Shown here piece by piece: positions 29,508 through 36,935 of a stretch of DNA of 57,684 nt (its first letter is position 1; every line of letters begins with the position of its first letter). This DNA is from Bacillus sp. CHD6a (GTDB taxonomy: Bacteria; Bacillota; Bacilli; Bacillales; Bacillaceae_I), in the NCBI RefSeq assembly GCF_001293645.1, contig NZ_LBMD01000028.1, forward strand, positions 1 to 57,684. The letters run 5' to 3'. The translations under genes and the position numbers were made by a program. The notes below the pieces were generated by a model. It saw only the letters and a program-made list of their open reading frames with translations. It was not told where the DNA came from and did not search any database.

Positions 29508-30044
29508 ATGAAAGCAACTGGTATTGTACGTCGTATTGATGACCTCGGTCGCGTTGTAATTCCTAAAGAAATAAGAAGAACCCTTCGTATTCGCGAGGGT
29601 GACCCGCTCGAGATCTTTGTCGACCGGGATGGAGAGGTTATCTTAAAGAAATACTCTCCTATTAGTGAGCTTAGCGATTTCGCAAAGGAATATGCAGAAG
29701 CTCTGTATGATAGCTTGGGTCACCCAGTGTTGATCTGTGACCGTGATACGTTTATTGCTGTCGCAGGAAGCTCCAAAAAGGAATACCTCAACAAAAGCAT
29801 CAGCGAAGTCGTGGAGAAATCCATGGAAGACCGCAATTCCGTATTAAAAACGGAAGAACAGCAGTTGGCAATCGTTGATGGGCATGTAGAATCACTTGCT
29901 TCTTATACCATTGGCCCTATCGTTGCAAACGGAGATCCAATTGGAGCAGTGGTGATTATGTCCAAAGATAAGTCGCTTGGAGAAGTGGAACAGAAAGCAG
30001 TGGAAACAGCTGCAGGATTCCTTGCAAGACAGATGGAGCAATAA
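29508..30044 (+). CDS. spoVT: stage V sporulation protein T
   Basis: 178 residues. N-terminal AbrB-like swapped-hairpin domain (MKATGIVRRIDDLGRVVIPK to LKKYSP) and C-terminal GAF domain (about 56-178). It tunes SigG-dependent genes in the forespore. ATG 29508 follows AAGGAGGC. The 203-nt gap upstream has no sequence I can confidently call a SigG promoter. A terminator follows. Confidence 0.96.
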   Translation: MKATGIVRRIDDLGRVVIPKEIRRTLRIREGDPLEIFVDRDGEVILKKYSPISELSDFAKEYAEALYDSLGHPVLICDRDTFIAVAGSSKKEYLNKSISEVVEKSMEDRNSVLKTEEQQLAIVDGHVESLASYTIGPIVANGDPIGAVVIMSKDKSLGEVEQKAVETAAGFLARQMEQ

Positions 30045-30048
30045 TCAT

Positions 30049-30092
30049 TAGTGGGAGCAGCAGACATGATTGTCTGTTGCTTCTTTTCTTTT
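30049..30092 (+). terminator. terminator after spoVT
   Basis: GAGCAGCAGACA-TGAT-TGTCTGTTGCTTC followed by TTTTCTTTT. Confidence 0.88.
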
Positions 30093-30149
30093 AAGTAGAT
30101 TTTTGTCGAAATCCTAAGAGATTTGTCGTTTGGCATGTATTTCCGGGAG

Positions 30150-30246
30150 TTTGGACAGTAAATGGGTTAGTTTGGATTGTATTTCAAGAATTTGGACAGT
30201 ATTTTTGTCTGAATGGACAGTAATTCACTCCTTTTGGACAGTAAGT
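30150..30246. repeat. five-unit array with a 20-22 nt period (TTTGGACAGTA type)
   Basis: GGACAGTA starts at 30153, 30194, 30214 and 30236, with a variant GGATTGTA at 30174: steps of 21, 20, 20 and 22. The internal segment AGTAATTCACTCC resembles the tail of the other arrays. A small hairpin (AGAAGCA-ATAA-TGCTTCT) follows at 30255-30275. Confidence 0.75.
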
Positions 30247-30305
30247 GGTTTGAAGAGAAGCAATAATGCTTCTTGTGTAATGCATCCATCTTTCCAATAA
30301 AAATA

Positions 30306-30314
30306 TGCTATAAT
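30306..30314 (+). promoter_or_regulatory. extended -10 promoter upstream of yabM
   Basis: TGCTATAAT at 30306-30314; no good -35. The predicted start is near 30321, 30 nt before the ATG. Confidence 0.5.
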
Positions 30315-30352
30315 TATACAATTGTACGAATACCTTTAAGGCGGGCTTTTTT

Positions 30353-31936
30353 ATGAATGAATTATCACCACACTCCTATCAAAAGGTATGGAAAGGCGCT
30401 ATGATTCTTACTATAGCAGGGATCATCATTAAAATTCTCAGTGCAGCTTATCGCGTTCCTTTCCAAAATATCGTAGGAGATGTTGGCTTTTATATTTATC
30501 AGCAGGTATATCCCTTTTACGGGGTGGCTATCATTTTATCTACATATGGCTTTCCGGTTGTCATTTCTAAAATCATTGCAGAACACCCTGAAAAGACAAG
30601 AGAGCATGCAGCACGCAAAATTCGCTGGGTGTCCTTTTGTTTCTTAACGATTTTGGGTGTGAGCTTTTTCCTGCTGCTTTACCTCGGAGCGACTCACTTA
30701 GCAGCTTTTATGGGGGATCTCAAGCTCTCTGTTTTAATTAAGATTGTCGCCTTCTCCTTTTTACTAATGCCACTTGTTTCTGTATGGAGGGGAAGTTTTC
30801 AAGGGCTTGGAGAAATGACGCCCACGGCCGTTTCTCAGGTCGTTGAACAATTAATAAGAGTCGGGACTATTTTAGTACTATCCTACCTGCTCGTAAACGC
30901 AGGATTTTCCCTTTATGAAGTAGGTGCAGGCGCCATATTTGGTTCCGTTATGGGGGGATTTGCTGCCGTATTAGTACTGTTGGTCTTTTATCAAAAGACG
31001 AAAAAGAAACATAACGTTGCGCCTTTAAACATGATTCCGTCTTCGAAGTCTATTGTAAAGATTCTGATGCTTCAAGGCTTTACCATTTGCATCAGCTCGC
31101 TTTTGCTGATCCTTTTTCAAATGGTGGATGCGTTCACTATTTATGCGGGTCTATTAGAAGTAGGTGTCGACGAACAAAAAGCGAAAGAGCTAAAAGGGAT
31201 ATACGACAGGGGACAACCTCTCATTCAGCTTGGAACAGTAGTAGCAACTGCATTCTCACTTTCCCTTGTCCCATACATTATTCTCGCCAAGAGCAATGAA
31301 GGAGAAATAAAAGAAAAAATAAGTCTCTCCATCCGTGTCAGCATAGGAGTAGGAGCAGGAGCGGCTGTGGGGCTTGCATGGCTTATTCGACCAGTAAATA
31401 TCATGCTCTTTTCCAATGAAAGTGGCTATAATGTTCTATTGGTCCTTAGCTTGTCTATTCTGTTTTGCAGTATTGCCTTGACCGCGGCGGCAATCTTGCA
31501 GGGACTTGGCGATCCGTATCTTCCGGCCCTATTTGTAGGAGTCGGTATTGGTATGAAATATTTGTTGAATGCCTTATTGATTTCCCCTCTATCAACGTTA
31601 GGAGCGGCGGTCAGCACATTAGTCGCGTTCTGTGCAGTCGCCTTCATGATGGTCCTGGCGTTAAAAAGGAAGACTGGCACTTCTATTTTTGAAAGGATGC
31701 CAATGATTCCTTTGCTTGTGAGCATAGGGTTGATGTCTGCCGTTTTAGGCGTCTATCTGCTTCTTACGGATTCATTAGTAGGCGATAACCGTACACTGGC
31801 AACCGTCCAAAGTATGGTGGGAGTGATAATAGGCGGACTTACCTACCTACTAATTTTAATAAAGAATCACTTTTTTACCAAAGAAGAACTCATGCTTCTC
31901 CCGCTAGGAAAGAAGCTGGTGAAACTTTTAAAATAA
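30353..31936 (+). CDS. yabM: MOP-superfamily polysaccharide/lipid flippase (YabM, SpoVB-like)
   Basis: 527 residues, about 14 transmembrane helices, MVF/SpoVB/MurJ branch of the MOP superfamily. Family motifs include the N-terminal KILSAAYRVPFQNIVGDVGFYIYQ segments and VVISKIIAEH. The paralogues in B. subtilis move lipid-linked cell-wall or polysaccharide precursors; the substrate of YabM is not known to me. It starts the yabM-yabN-rqcP run. yabN follows after 21 nt. Confidence 0.88.
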   Translation: MNELSPHSYQKVWKGAMILTIAGIIIKILSAAYRVPFQNIVGDVGFYIYQQVYPFYGVAIILSTYGFPVVISKIIAEHPEKTREHAARKIRWVSFCFLTILGVSFFLLLYLGATHLAAFMGDLKLSVLIKIVAFSFLLMPLVSVWRGSFQGLGEMTPTAVSQVVEQLIRVGTILVLSYLLVNAGFSLYEVGAGAIFGSVMGGFAAVLVLLVFYQKTKKKHNVAPLNMIPSSKSIVKILMLQGFTICISSLLLILFQMVDAFTIYAGLLEVGVDEQKAKELKGIYDRGQPLIQLGTVVATAFSLSLVPYIILAKSNEGEIKEKISLSIRVSIGVGAGAAVGLAWLIRPVNIMLFSNESGYNVLLVLSLSILFCSIALTAAAILQGLGDPYLPALFVGVGIGMKYLLNALLISPLSTLGAAVSTLVAFCAVAFMMVLALKRKTGTSIFERMPMIPLLVSIGLMSAVLGVYLLLTDSLVGDNRTLATVQSMVGVIIGGLTYLLILIKNHFFTKEELMLLPLGKKLVKLLK

Positions 31937-31957
31937 TCATAAAGTTGGTGTTCATAT

Positions 31958-33421
31958 ATGAATGTAATAAAGGTTTTAGGTCTTGGTGCAGGTGACCTCG
32001 AACAGCTTCCAATGGGAGTGTACAAGCAATTAACGCAATCGGACCATCTTTTTCTTCGGACGAAAGAACATCCTGTTATCGAAGAGCTTGCAAAGGAAGG
32101 GCTCACCTACGAGTCGTTTGATGCCATATATGAACAGGAAGGTACATTCGGCACGGTGTATGAAAGAATTGCGGAAGAATTAGTCGAGCTTAGTGCACAT
32201 AAGGAGATTGTGTACGCTGTACCGGGACATCCACTTGTGGCAGAGAAAACCGTTCAAATTTTACTTGAAAAAGAAAAAGAAGGAATCATTAAACTTGATA
32301 TCAAAGGCGGTCAAAGCTTTCTTGATCCGATGTTTACAGCAGTGGGACTCGATCCCATCGATGGTTTTCAATTCCATGATGCCACTGCGCTTGTAAAAGA
32401 AGCGATTGTACCGACCCAGGCAATGATTTTTTGTCAGGTATATGATGCTTTCATTGCTTCAGAAGTGAAGCTCACCTTGATGGAAATGCTGCCGGACGAC
32501 TATCCCGTGACGATTGTCACAGCAGCAGGGTCTTCCATGGAAAAAATTACAGAGGTACCATTATACGAACTTGATAGAGTGGCAGAAATCAATAACCTGA
32601 CAAGTGTCTATGTCCCAGCTGTGAAAGAGGAGGAACTGCTTTTTAAACAATTCTCTTCTTTTAGAAAAACCATCGCGACCCTTAGAGGTCCTGGTGGCTG
32701 CCCGTGGGATCAGAAACAAACGCATGAATCATTGAAAAAATACTTAATCGAAGAAGCATATGAATTGCTCGACGCCATTGATGAAGAAGACACAGATGGA
32801 ATCATAGAAGAACTTGGGGATGTACTTTTACAAGTGATGCTTCATGCCCAGATTGGGGAGGATGAAGGTTACTTTAGCATAGAAGATGTGATAGAAGGGA
32901 TTAATGAGAAGATGATCCGCAGACATCCTCATGTATTTGCTGACACCTCAGTGGAAGATGCAGATGATGTCATCACCAATTGGGAAGCCATCAAAGCAGA
33001 AGAAAAAGGAGAAAGAGCCGAGCAGTCCATTCTTGATTCGGTTGCAAAAGGGCTTCCTAACCTTACAAAAGCATACCAATATCAGAAAAAAGCAGGTAAA
33101 GTAGGGTTCGATTGGAACGATGTCGCCCCGATGTGGGATAAGGTAAATGAGGAAATACAGGAGTTGCAGGAAGAATTGAGACAGGATGCTAGTTCAGATC
33201 TTGTGGCTGCAGAGTTTGGGGACGTACTTTTTGCTCTCGTTAACATTGCAAGATACTATAAGATTGATCCAGAAGAAGCCGTAGCCCTAACCAACCGAAA
33301 GTTTTACCGCAGGTTTACTTATATTGAAAAGAAGGTAAAGGAATTAGGGCAATCTTTCGAGAATCTATCTTTAGAACAATTAGATGCCATTTGGGAAGAA
33401 GCGAAAAAGAACGGTTTATAA
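31958..33421 (+). CDS. yabN: YabN: methylase-fold domain fused to MazG NTP pyrophosphohydrolase
   Basis: 487 residues. The N-terminal half (1-225) is of the tetrapyrrole (uroporphyrin-type) methylase fold with GLGAGDLEQLP and YAVPGHPLVAE; the C-terminal half has MazG motifs: GGCPWDQKQTHESLKKYL (near 247), EEAYELLDAID and ELGDVLLQVMLHAQI (about 285), followed by a second MazG-like segment. MazG hydrolyses non-canonical NTPs. The fusion is normal for Bacillus. A half-repeat abuts its stop codon. Confidence 0.94.
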   Translation: MNVIKVLGLGAGDLEQLPMGVYKQLTQSDHLFLRTKEHPVIEELAKEGLTYESFDAIYEQEGTFGTVYERIAEELVELSAHKEIVYAVPGHPLVAEKTVQILLEKEKEGIIKLDIKGGQSFLDPMFTAVGLDPIDGFQFHDATALVKEAIVPTQAMIFCQVYDAFIASEVKLTLMEMLPDDYPVTIVTAAGSSMEKITEVPLYELDRVAEINNLTSVYVPAVKEEELLFKQFSSFRKTIATLRGPGGCPWDQKQTHESLKKYLIEEAYELLDAIDEEDTDGIIEELGDVLLQVMLHAQIGEDEGYFSIEDVIEGINEKMIRRHPHVFADTSVEDADDVITNWEAIKAEEKGERAEQSILDSVAKGLPNLTKAYQYQKKAGKVGFDWNDVAPMWDKVNEEIQELQEELRQDASSDLVAAEFGDVLFALVNIARYYKIDPEEAVALTNRKFYRRFTYIEKKVKELGQSFENLSLEQLDAIWEEAKKNGL

Positions 33422-33508
33422 TTTCCGAAGGTTTGCCGAGGAGGCTCCGCAAGTGCCCCAAGGAAAGCGAAGCCTAGTGCGGAAATTAAAAGCGGCGTTT
33501 AACAGACT
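33422..33508 (+). repeat. right half of the 130-bp repeat directly after yabN
   Basis: GCCGAGGAGGCTC, then GTGCCCCAAGGAAAGCGAAG, then GTGCGGAAATTAAAAGCGGCG. Only the right arm is present, starting at the yabN stop and ending just before the rqcP ribosome-binding site. Confidence 0.8.
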
Positions 33509-33531
33509 TTTAATTCAGGGGGAGTAACAGA

Positions 33532-33801
33532 ATGCGATTAGATAAATTTTTGAAAGTATCAAGGATCATTAAGCGTCGTACGCTTGCAAAAGAAGTAGCA
33601 GAGCAGGGACGCATCTATATCAACAATGTCCAAGCTAAAGCGAGCAGCAATGTAAAAGCAGGAGATGAATTAAAAATCCATTTTGGCCAAAAAATTGTGA
33701 CTGCTTCCGTTGATAACATTCAGGAAAATGCCAAAAAAGAAGATGCAGCCATGATGTACACCATCGTGAAAGAAGAAAGAGTAGAACAAACAGAAGAGTA
33801 A
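33532..33801 (+). CDS. rqcP: RqcP, S4-domain ribosome quality control protein
   Basis: 89 residues (YabO). S4 RNA-binding fold: MRLDKFLKVSRIIKRRTLAKE, GRIYINNVQAKASSNVKAGD. RqcP (an Hsp15 homologue) works with RqcH on stalled 50S subunits to add alanine tails to nascent chains. RBS GGGGGAG. Conserved position between yabN and yabP. Confidence 0.95.
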   Translation: MRLDKFLKVSRIIKRRTLAKEVAEQGRIYINNVQAKASSNVKAGDELKIHFGQKIVTASVDNIQENAKKEDAAMMYTIVKEERVEQTEE

Positions 33802-33879
33802 CGGACAGGCATGTTCTAAAAAATTATCCCTCTCATATACATGTACTATCTTCAAGTACTAGATAGGTGAGGGATGAAT

Positions 33880-34185
33880 ATGAACCAATACTATGATTCA
33901 AATCAAGGAAATAAGCAGACTGTCCAAGAGCAAGACATCGTGATGAGAAGTCGCAGAATGTTGGATATCACCGGTGTAAAGCAAGTGGAAAGTTTTGATA
34001 ACGAAGAGTTTTTATTAGAAACAGTGATGGGATTTCTCTCTGTCAGAGGCCAAAATCTCCAGATGAAAAACCTGGATGTAGAAAGTGGCGTCGTCTCGAT
34101 CAAAGGAAAGATTATGGAAATTATTTATTTAGATGACCAACAGGCGGAGAAAGCTAAAGGGTTCTTTAGTAAGTTGTTCAAATGA
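33880..34185 (+). CDS. yabP: YabP, spore envelope assembly protein
   Basis: About 101 residues, YabP/YqfC family. RRMLDITGVKQVESFDNEEF and the short beta domain LRGQNLQMKNLDVESG-like segment are nearly identical to the B. subtilis protein, a SigE-dependent mother-cell protein. ATG 33880 (MNQYYDSNQ) matches the homologous N-terminus and is better spaced from AGGTGAGGG than ATG 33874. Its stop overlaps the yabQ start. Sequence CATATACAT upstream only loosely recalls a SigE -10. Confidence 0.93.
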   Translation: MNQYYDSNQGNKQTVQEQDIVMRSRRMLDITGVKQVESFDNEEFLLETVMGFLSVRGQNLQMKNLDVESGVVSIKGKIMEIIYLDDQQAEKAKGFFSKLFK

Positions 34186-34820
34186 CACTTAGCACCCAGC
34201 TTTATACAATGCTTGCCATGATTGGGATGGGGGCATGGCTTGGAGCGGCCATCGATACGTATGGACGTTTTCTGAAACGGGAAAAGAGAGCCAAATGGAT
34301 TGTGTTTATTCATGACATCCTCTTTTGGCTCTTGCAAGCCCTTATTGGCTTTTATGTATTGCTGAGAGTAAATGAAGGAGAAATTCGTTTTTATATTCTC
34401 ATTGCACTCGTGTGTGGCTTTGCAGCTTATCAAAGCTTATTCAGATATTTTTATTTAAGCTTACTGGAATCCATCATCCAACTTGTCATCAACTTGTATC
34501 GTTTCTTGGAAAAAATGGTGAAAATGCTGATAGTGAAGCCTATTCAACTATTAGTACAAGCCCTTATCGTATTATTATTAGGTATTTGGAAGTTTCTTTA
34601 CTCGACCATTCGCTTTCTGCTGTTGCTTTTATGGCGGATTGTTAAAATTTGTTCCTTACCATTTAAGTGGATTCTTATGCTAGTATGGAAGTTGGTCCCG
34701 AACGTAGTGAAAAAATATTTACACATTGTTTTGAAAAAACTTGAAGGATTTTTCACACTAGTAAAGAATAGGAAACATAGTATAATAAATAGAGTAAAAA
34801 ACTTTTGGAAAAAGCGCTAG
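34182..34820 (+). CDS. yabQ: YabQ, spore cortex biosynthesis membrane protein
   Basis: 212 residues (211 in B. subtilis). Four or five hydrophobic helices in the first 150 residues (LYTMLAMIGMGAWLGAAID; ILFWLLQALIGFYVLL; IRFYILIALVCGFAAYQ) then a basic C-terminus. YabQ is made in the mother cell and is needed for cortex formation. It overlaps yabP by 4 nt (ATGA), which implies coupled translation. Confidence 0.92.
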   Translation: MTLSTQLYTMLAMIGMGAWLGAAIDTYGRFLKREKRAKWIVFIHDILFWLLQALIGFYVLLRVNEGEIRFYILIALVCGFAAYQSLFRYFYLSLLESIIQLVINLYRFLEKMVKMLIVKPIQLLVQALIVLLLGIWKFLYSTIRFLLLLLWRIVKICSLPFKWILMLVWKLVPNVVKKYLHIVLKKLEGFFTLVKNRKHSIINRVKNFWKKR

Positions 34821-34835
34821 GAGAGGAATGATAAG

Positions 34836-35219
34836 ATGAGCGCGGCAAAAGATGAAAAGGTAGCAAAAATCCATTCCGATTATTCCAAACAAAAACAGGA
34901 CCAGCAGTTGAAACAACAGAAAAAACGCCGTGGGCTTTATCGCCGTTTATCATTATTCTTTTGTTTAGCATTAGTCTTTGGAATACTAATGGGTAAAACA
35001 CTCTTAGACCAACGAGCTATTCTTCAAGAAAAAGAAGATAGAAAAGAAGTTGTCGCACAAGAGCTGGCAAAACTGAAAAAAGAACAACAGCGTTTAGAAG
35101 AGGAAATTGTAAAACTGAACGATGATGATTATATTGCGAAGATCGCACGTAGAGATTATTTCATGTCAGAAGAGGACGAAATCATCTTCAATATGCCGGA
35201 TGATTCGTCGTCAGATTAG
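34836..35219 (+). CDS. divIC: cell division protein DivIC
   Basis: 127 residues. Basic cytoplasmic N-terminus, one transmembrane helix (about 38-58, SLFFCLALVFGILMG), then an extracytoplasmic leucine-zipper coiled coil (about 62-100) and a short ARRDYFMSEEDE tail. A FtsB-family member that forms a complex with DivIB and FtsL at the septum. It follows yabQ by 15 nt. Confidence 0.95.
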   Translation: MSAAKDEKVAKIHSDYSKQKQDQQLKQQKKRRGLYRRLSLFFCLALVFGILMGKTLLDQRAILQEKEDRKEVVAQELAKLKKEQQRLEEEIVKLNDDDYIAKIARRDYFMSEEDEIIFNMPDDSSSD

Positions 35220-35227
35220 TCGTCATA

Positions 35228-35257
35228 TTGACACCTCAATTTTGCTCTAGGTATAAT
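35228..35257 (+). promoter_or_regulatory. SigA promoter of yabR
   Basis: TTGACA (35228-35233), 18 nt, TATAAT (35252-35257), directly after divIC. Confidence 0.85.
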
Positions 35258-35308
35258 GGTAGGTAAAGTGATTTATTTTTTATGATTTTAAGGAGGAGCA
35301 TTTTTTTT

Positions 35309-35770
35309 ATGTCAATCGAAGTAGGCAGCAAGTTACAGGGAAAGGTAACAGGAATAACTAATTTTGGTGCGTTTGTTGAATTGCCAGGAGGAACAACTGG
35401 TCTTGTCCACATCAGTGAAGTTGCAGACAACTATGTAAAGGATATCAACGACCATCTTAAAGTTGGTGACGAAGTACAGGTGAAAGTAATCAACGTGGAG
35501 AAGGATGGCAAAATTGGCCTATCCATTAAAAAGGCAAGCGACACTTACCGTGAGCCACAACCACGTTCTGCTGCACCATCACAACGTCCGAACAACAATC
35601 AACAACGCTCAAATCAACGCCCACCACGAGGAAGAAGAGAAGAATTCAAACCAAAGGAAAACTTCGAACAAAAGATGGCAAGATTCTTGAAAGATAGTGA
35701 AGATCGTTTATCTTCCCTGAAGCGCAACACGGAATCAAAACGTGGAGGTCGTGGAGCAAGTAGAAAGTAA
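35309..35770 (+). CDS. yabR: YabR, S1-domain RNA-binding protein
   Basis: 153 residues. A single S1 domain (about 1-75: GSKLQGKVTGITNFGAFVEL, GLVHISEVA, GDEVQVKVINVEKDGKIGLS) followed by a low-complexity tail rich in Arg, Gln, Asn and Pro and a basic end. The tail is longer than in B. subtilis (128 aa). Related to general stress protein 13. ATG 35309 follows AAGGAGGAG; an ATG at 35282 lies before that site. Confidence 0.93.
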   Translation: MSIEVGSKLQGKVTGITNFGAFVELPGGTTGLVHISEVADNYVKDINDHLKVGDEVQVKVINVEKDGKIGLSIKKASDTYREPQPRSAAPSQRPNNNQQRSNQRPPRGRREEFKPKENFEQKMARFLKDSEDRLSSLKRNTESKRGGRGASRK

Positions 35771-35867
35771 CTTGCTGCTGAAAATCTCATATATATAAAC
35801 GTAATGTTTGAGCACGCCCTGAATTTTTGGGGTGTGTTTTTTGTTTTGCAGGGGGAAAATTGTAGAA

Positions 35868-36000
35868 CAGTTGATTTCCGTTCCAGGCGCTTCGCTTGCC
35901 TGCGGGCGGTCCGGGAGCCTCCTCGGCTTCGCTTCGCCTGTGGGGTCTCCCCTGTCCCTTCCTCCCGCGGGCGTCTTCGCGCCTTTCACTGCAATCAACT
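35868..36000 (-). repeat. 130-bp family repeat, reverse orientation, after yabR
   Basis: Read on the plus strand: AGTTGATTTCCGTTCCAGG to CACTGCAATCAACT. It is GC-rich, with diverged arms (GCGGGCGGTCC, TCCCGCGGGCGTC). It opens the second composite element, as the degenerate copy at 15581 opens the first. Confidence 0.88.
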
Positions 36001-36049
36001 TAGGTTATGCATTTAGCAAAGGGGCAGTTACCTTAACTTAAGTTGCTAT

Positions 36050-36162
36050 AATGGATATATCTTTTTTATGATGGAAATATCAGTTTTACAATGGATATAT
36101 CCTTTTTGCAATGGATATATCGACACTACAATGGATATATTCCATTTACGATGGATAAACGA
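36050..36162. repeat. six-unit array with an exact 20-nt period (ATGGATATATC type)
   Basis: ATGGATATATC (one unit ATGGAAATATC, the last ATGGATAAACG) begins at 36051, 36071, 36091, 36111, 36131 and 36151, exactly 20 nt apart; the other half of each unit varies around TTTTTACA. The tail and the linker to 36267 match those of the array at 15676 in part (AAGAAAGTTAC, ACAAACACAAAAAAGC). Confidence 0.9.
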
Positions 36163-36267
36163 ATATTCACCCTGAATCTGAACAGTTGGAACAGTTAATA
36201 TGGATGGATCTACCCCAAAATGAAAAGAAAGTTACCCAAAACCACTTAAATAAGTTCTACAAACACA

Positions 36268-36317
36268 AAAAAGCTGCCACAATTTCAGATATTGTCTGAA
36301 GCTGTGGCAGCTTTTAT
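36268..36317. terminator. bidirectional terminator of the tRNA operon
   Basis: AAAAAGCTGCCACA and TGTGGCAGCTTTT pair around a loop that can itself pair (TTCAGAtattgTCTGAA). It lies 6 nt beyond the tRNA-Glu 3' end on the minus strand and also faces rightward transcripts from yabR. Confidence 0.88.
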
Positions 36318-36322
36318 CATTA

Positions 36323-36394
36323 TGACCCATACGGGATTCGAACCCGTGTTACCGCCGTGAAAGGGCGGTGTCTTAACCGCTTGACCAATGGGCC
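36323..36394 (-). tRNA. tRNA-Glu (anticodon TTC)
   Basis: The minus strand reads GGCCCATTGGTCAAGCGG through the anticodon loop CCTTTCAC to GGTTCGAATCCCGTATGGGTC plus a discriminator A, written here in parts. Seven-base acceptor stem GGCCCAT/ATGGGTC; CCA is not encoded. 72 nt. Confidence 0.96.
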
Positions 36395-36403
36395 TTATAA
36401 AGT

Positions 36404-36480
36404 TGGTAGCGGCGGAGGGAGTCGAACCCACGACCTCACGGGTATGAACCGTACGCTCTAGCCAGCTGAGCTACACCGCC
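36404..36480 (-). tRNA. tRNA-Met, elongator (anticodon CAT)
   Basis: The minus strand starts GGCGGTGTAGCTCAGCTGG, has anticodon loop TTCATAC, the T-arm GTGGGTTCGACTCCCTC and encodes CCA. It matches the B. subtilis elongator tRNA-Met and lacks the initiator's CGCGGGG acceptor. An Ile (CAU, lysidine) identity is unlikely. B. subtilis also has Met and Glu tRNAs here. Confidence 0.93.
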
Positions 36481-36647
36481 AAATTTATAAGTAATGCATT
36501 TAGATTCACTGGCGCCAATGTTACTGGCCTGTGTCCCTTCCTCTGCAAGTAAAGCCAGGAAGTGAATCCGTCGGGACAACTCGAAGCAAATTCGTAGAAG
36601 TGTCGCTCGTCGCTACACCGCCAAATTAATAAGTAATACAATAAGAA
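36468..36647 (-). repeat. partial duplication of the tRNA-Met 5' end and its leader
   Basis: GCTACACCGCCAAATTTATAAGTAATGC (36470-36497) recurs with two or three changes at 36613-36640. The first part is the first 11-12 nt of tRNA-Met, the rest its 5' flank. The 115 bp between the copies contains an 8-bp inverted pair (GATTCACT, AGTGAATC). Confidence 0.8.
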
Positions 36648-36677
36648 ATTAAAAATCTCTCACAAGACACAAGAATT

Positions 36678-36706
36678 ATCATACTAACTTATCATTCATA
36701 TGTCAA
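36678..36706 (-). promoter_or_regulatory. promoter of the tRNA operon
   Basis: On the minus strand TTGACA (36701-36706), 17 nt, TATGAT (36678-36683). Transcription starts near 36671 and runs through the duplicated 5' fragment, tRNA-Met and tRNA-Glu. Confidence 0.85.
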
Positions 36707-36836
36707 TACATTTTAAAAATGTAAGAATTATTAGAACATTATCCTAGCAATTACCTATATAATTTACAAAAACTGATGAGAGTGGTTAGCAAATGCGATG
36801 ATTTTGTGACAGCTTTTCCCTCTTTTCCTTGTAATA

Positions 36837-36902
36837 AGTCGAACACTTCTTTGGTTCTGGGCGGTTCTTTTGACAAATCTTTTCCTTTTGAGCTTGTATA
36901 AT
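36837..36902 (+). promoter_or_regulatory. Spo0A-dependent spoIIE promoter with a 21-bp spacer
   Basis: TTGACA (36870-36875) and TATAAT (36897-36902) are 21 bp apart, the unusual spacing known for B. subtilis spoIIE. A perfect Spo0A box (TTTGTCAAA on the minus strand, 36869-36877) covers the -35, and a near match AGTCGAA sits at 36837-36843. Confidence 0.85.
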
Positions 36903-36935
36903 GACCCCAATAGATAAAATATGGGAGTGGATATC

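Noticed and set aside
36541-36620. A further tRNA gene or tRNA pseudogene next to tRNA-Met
   Set aside because: Only the first 11-12 nt of tRNA-Met are duplicated; no D-arm, anticodon arm or T-arm can be formed in the rest.
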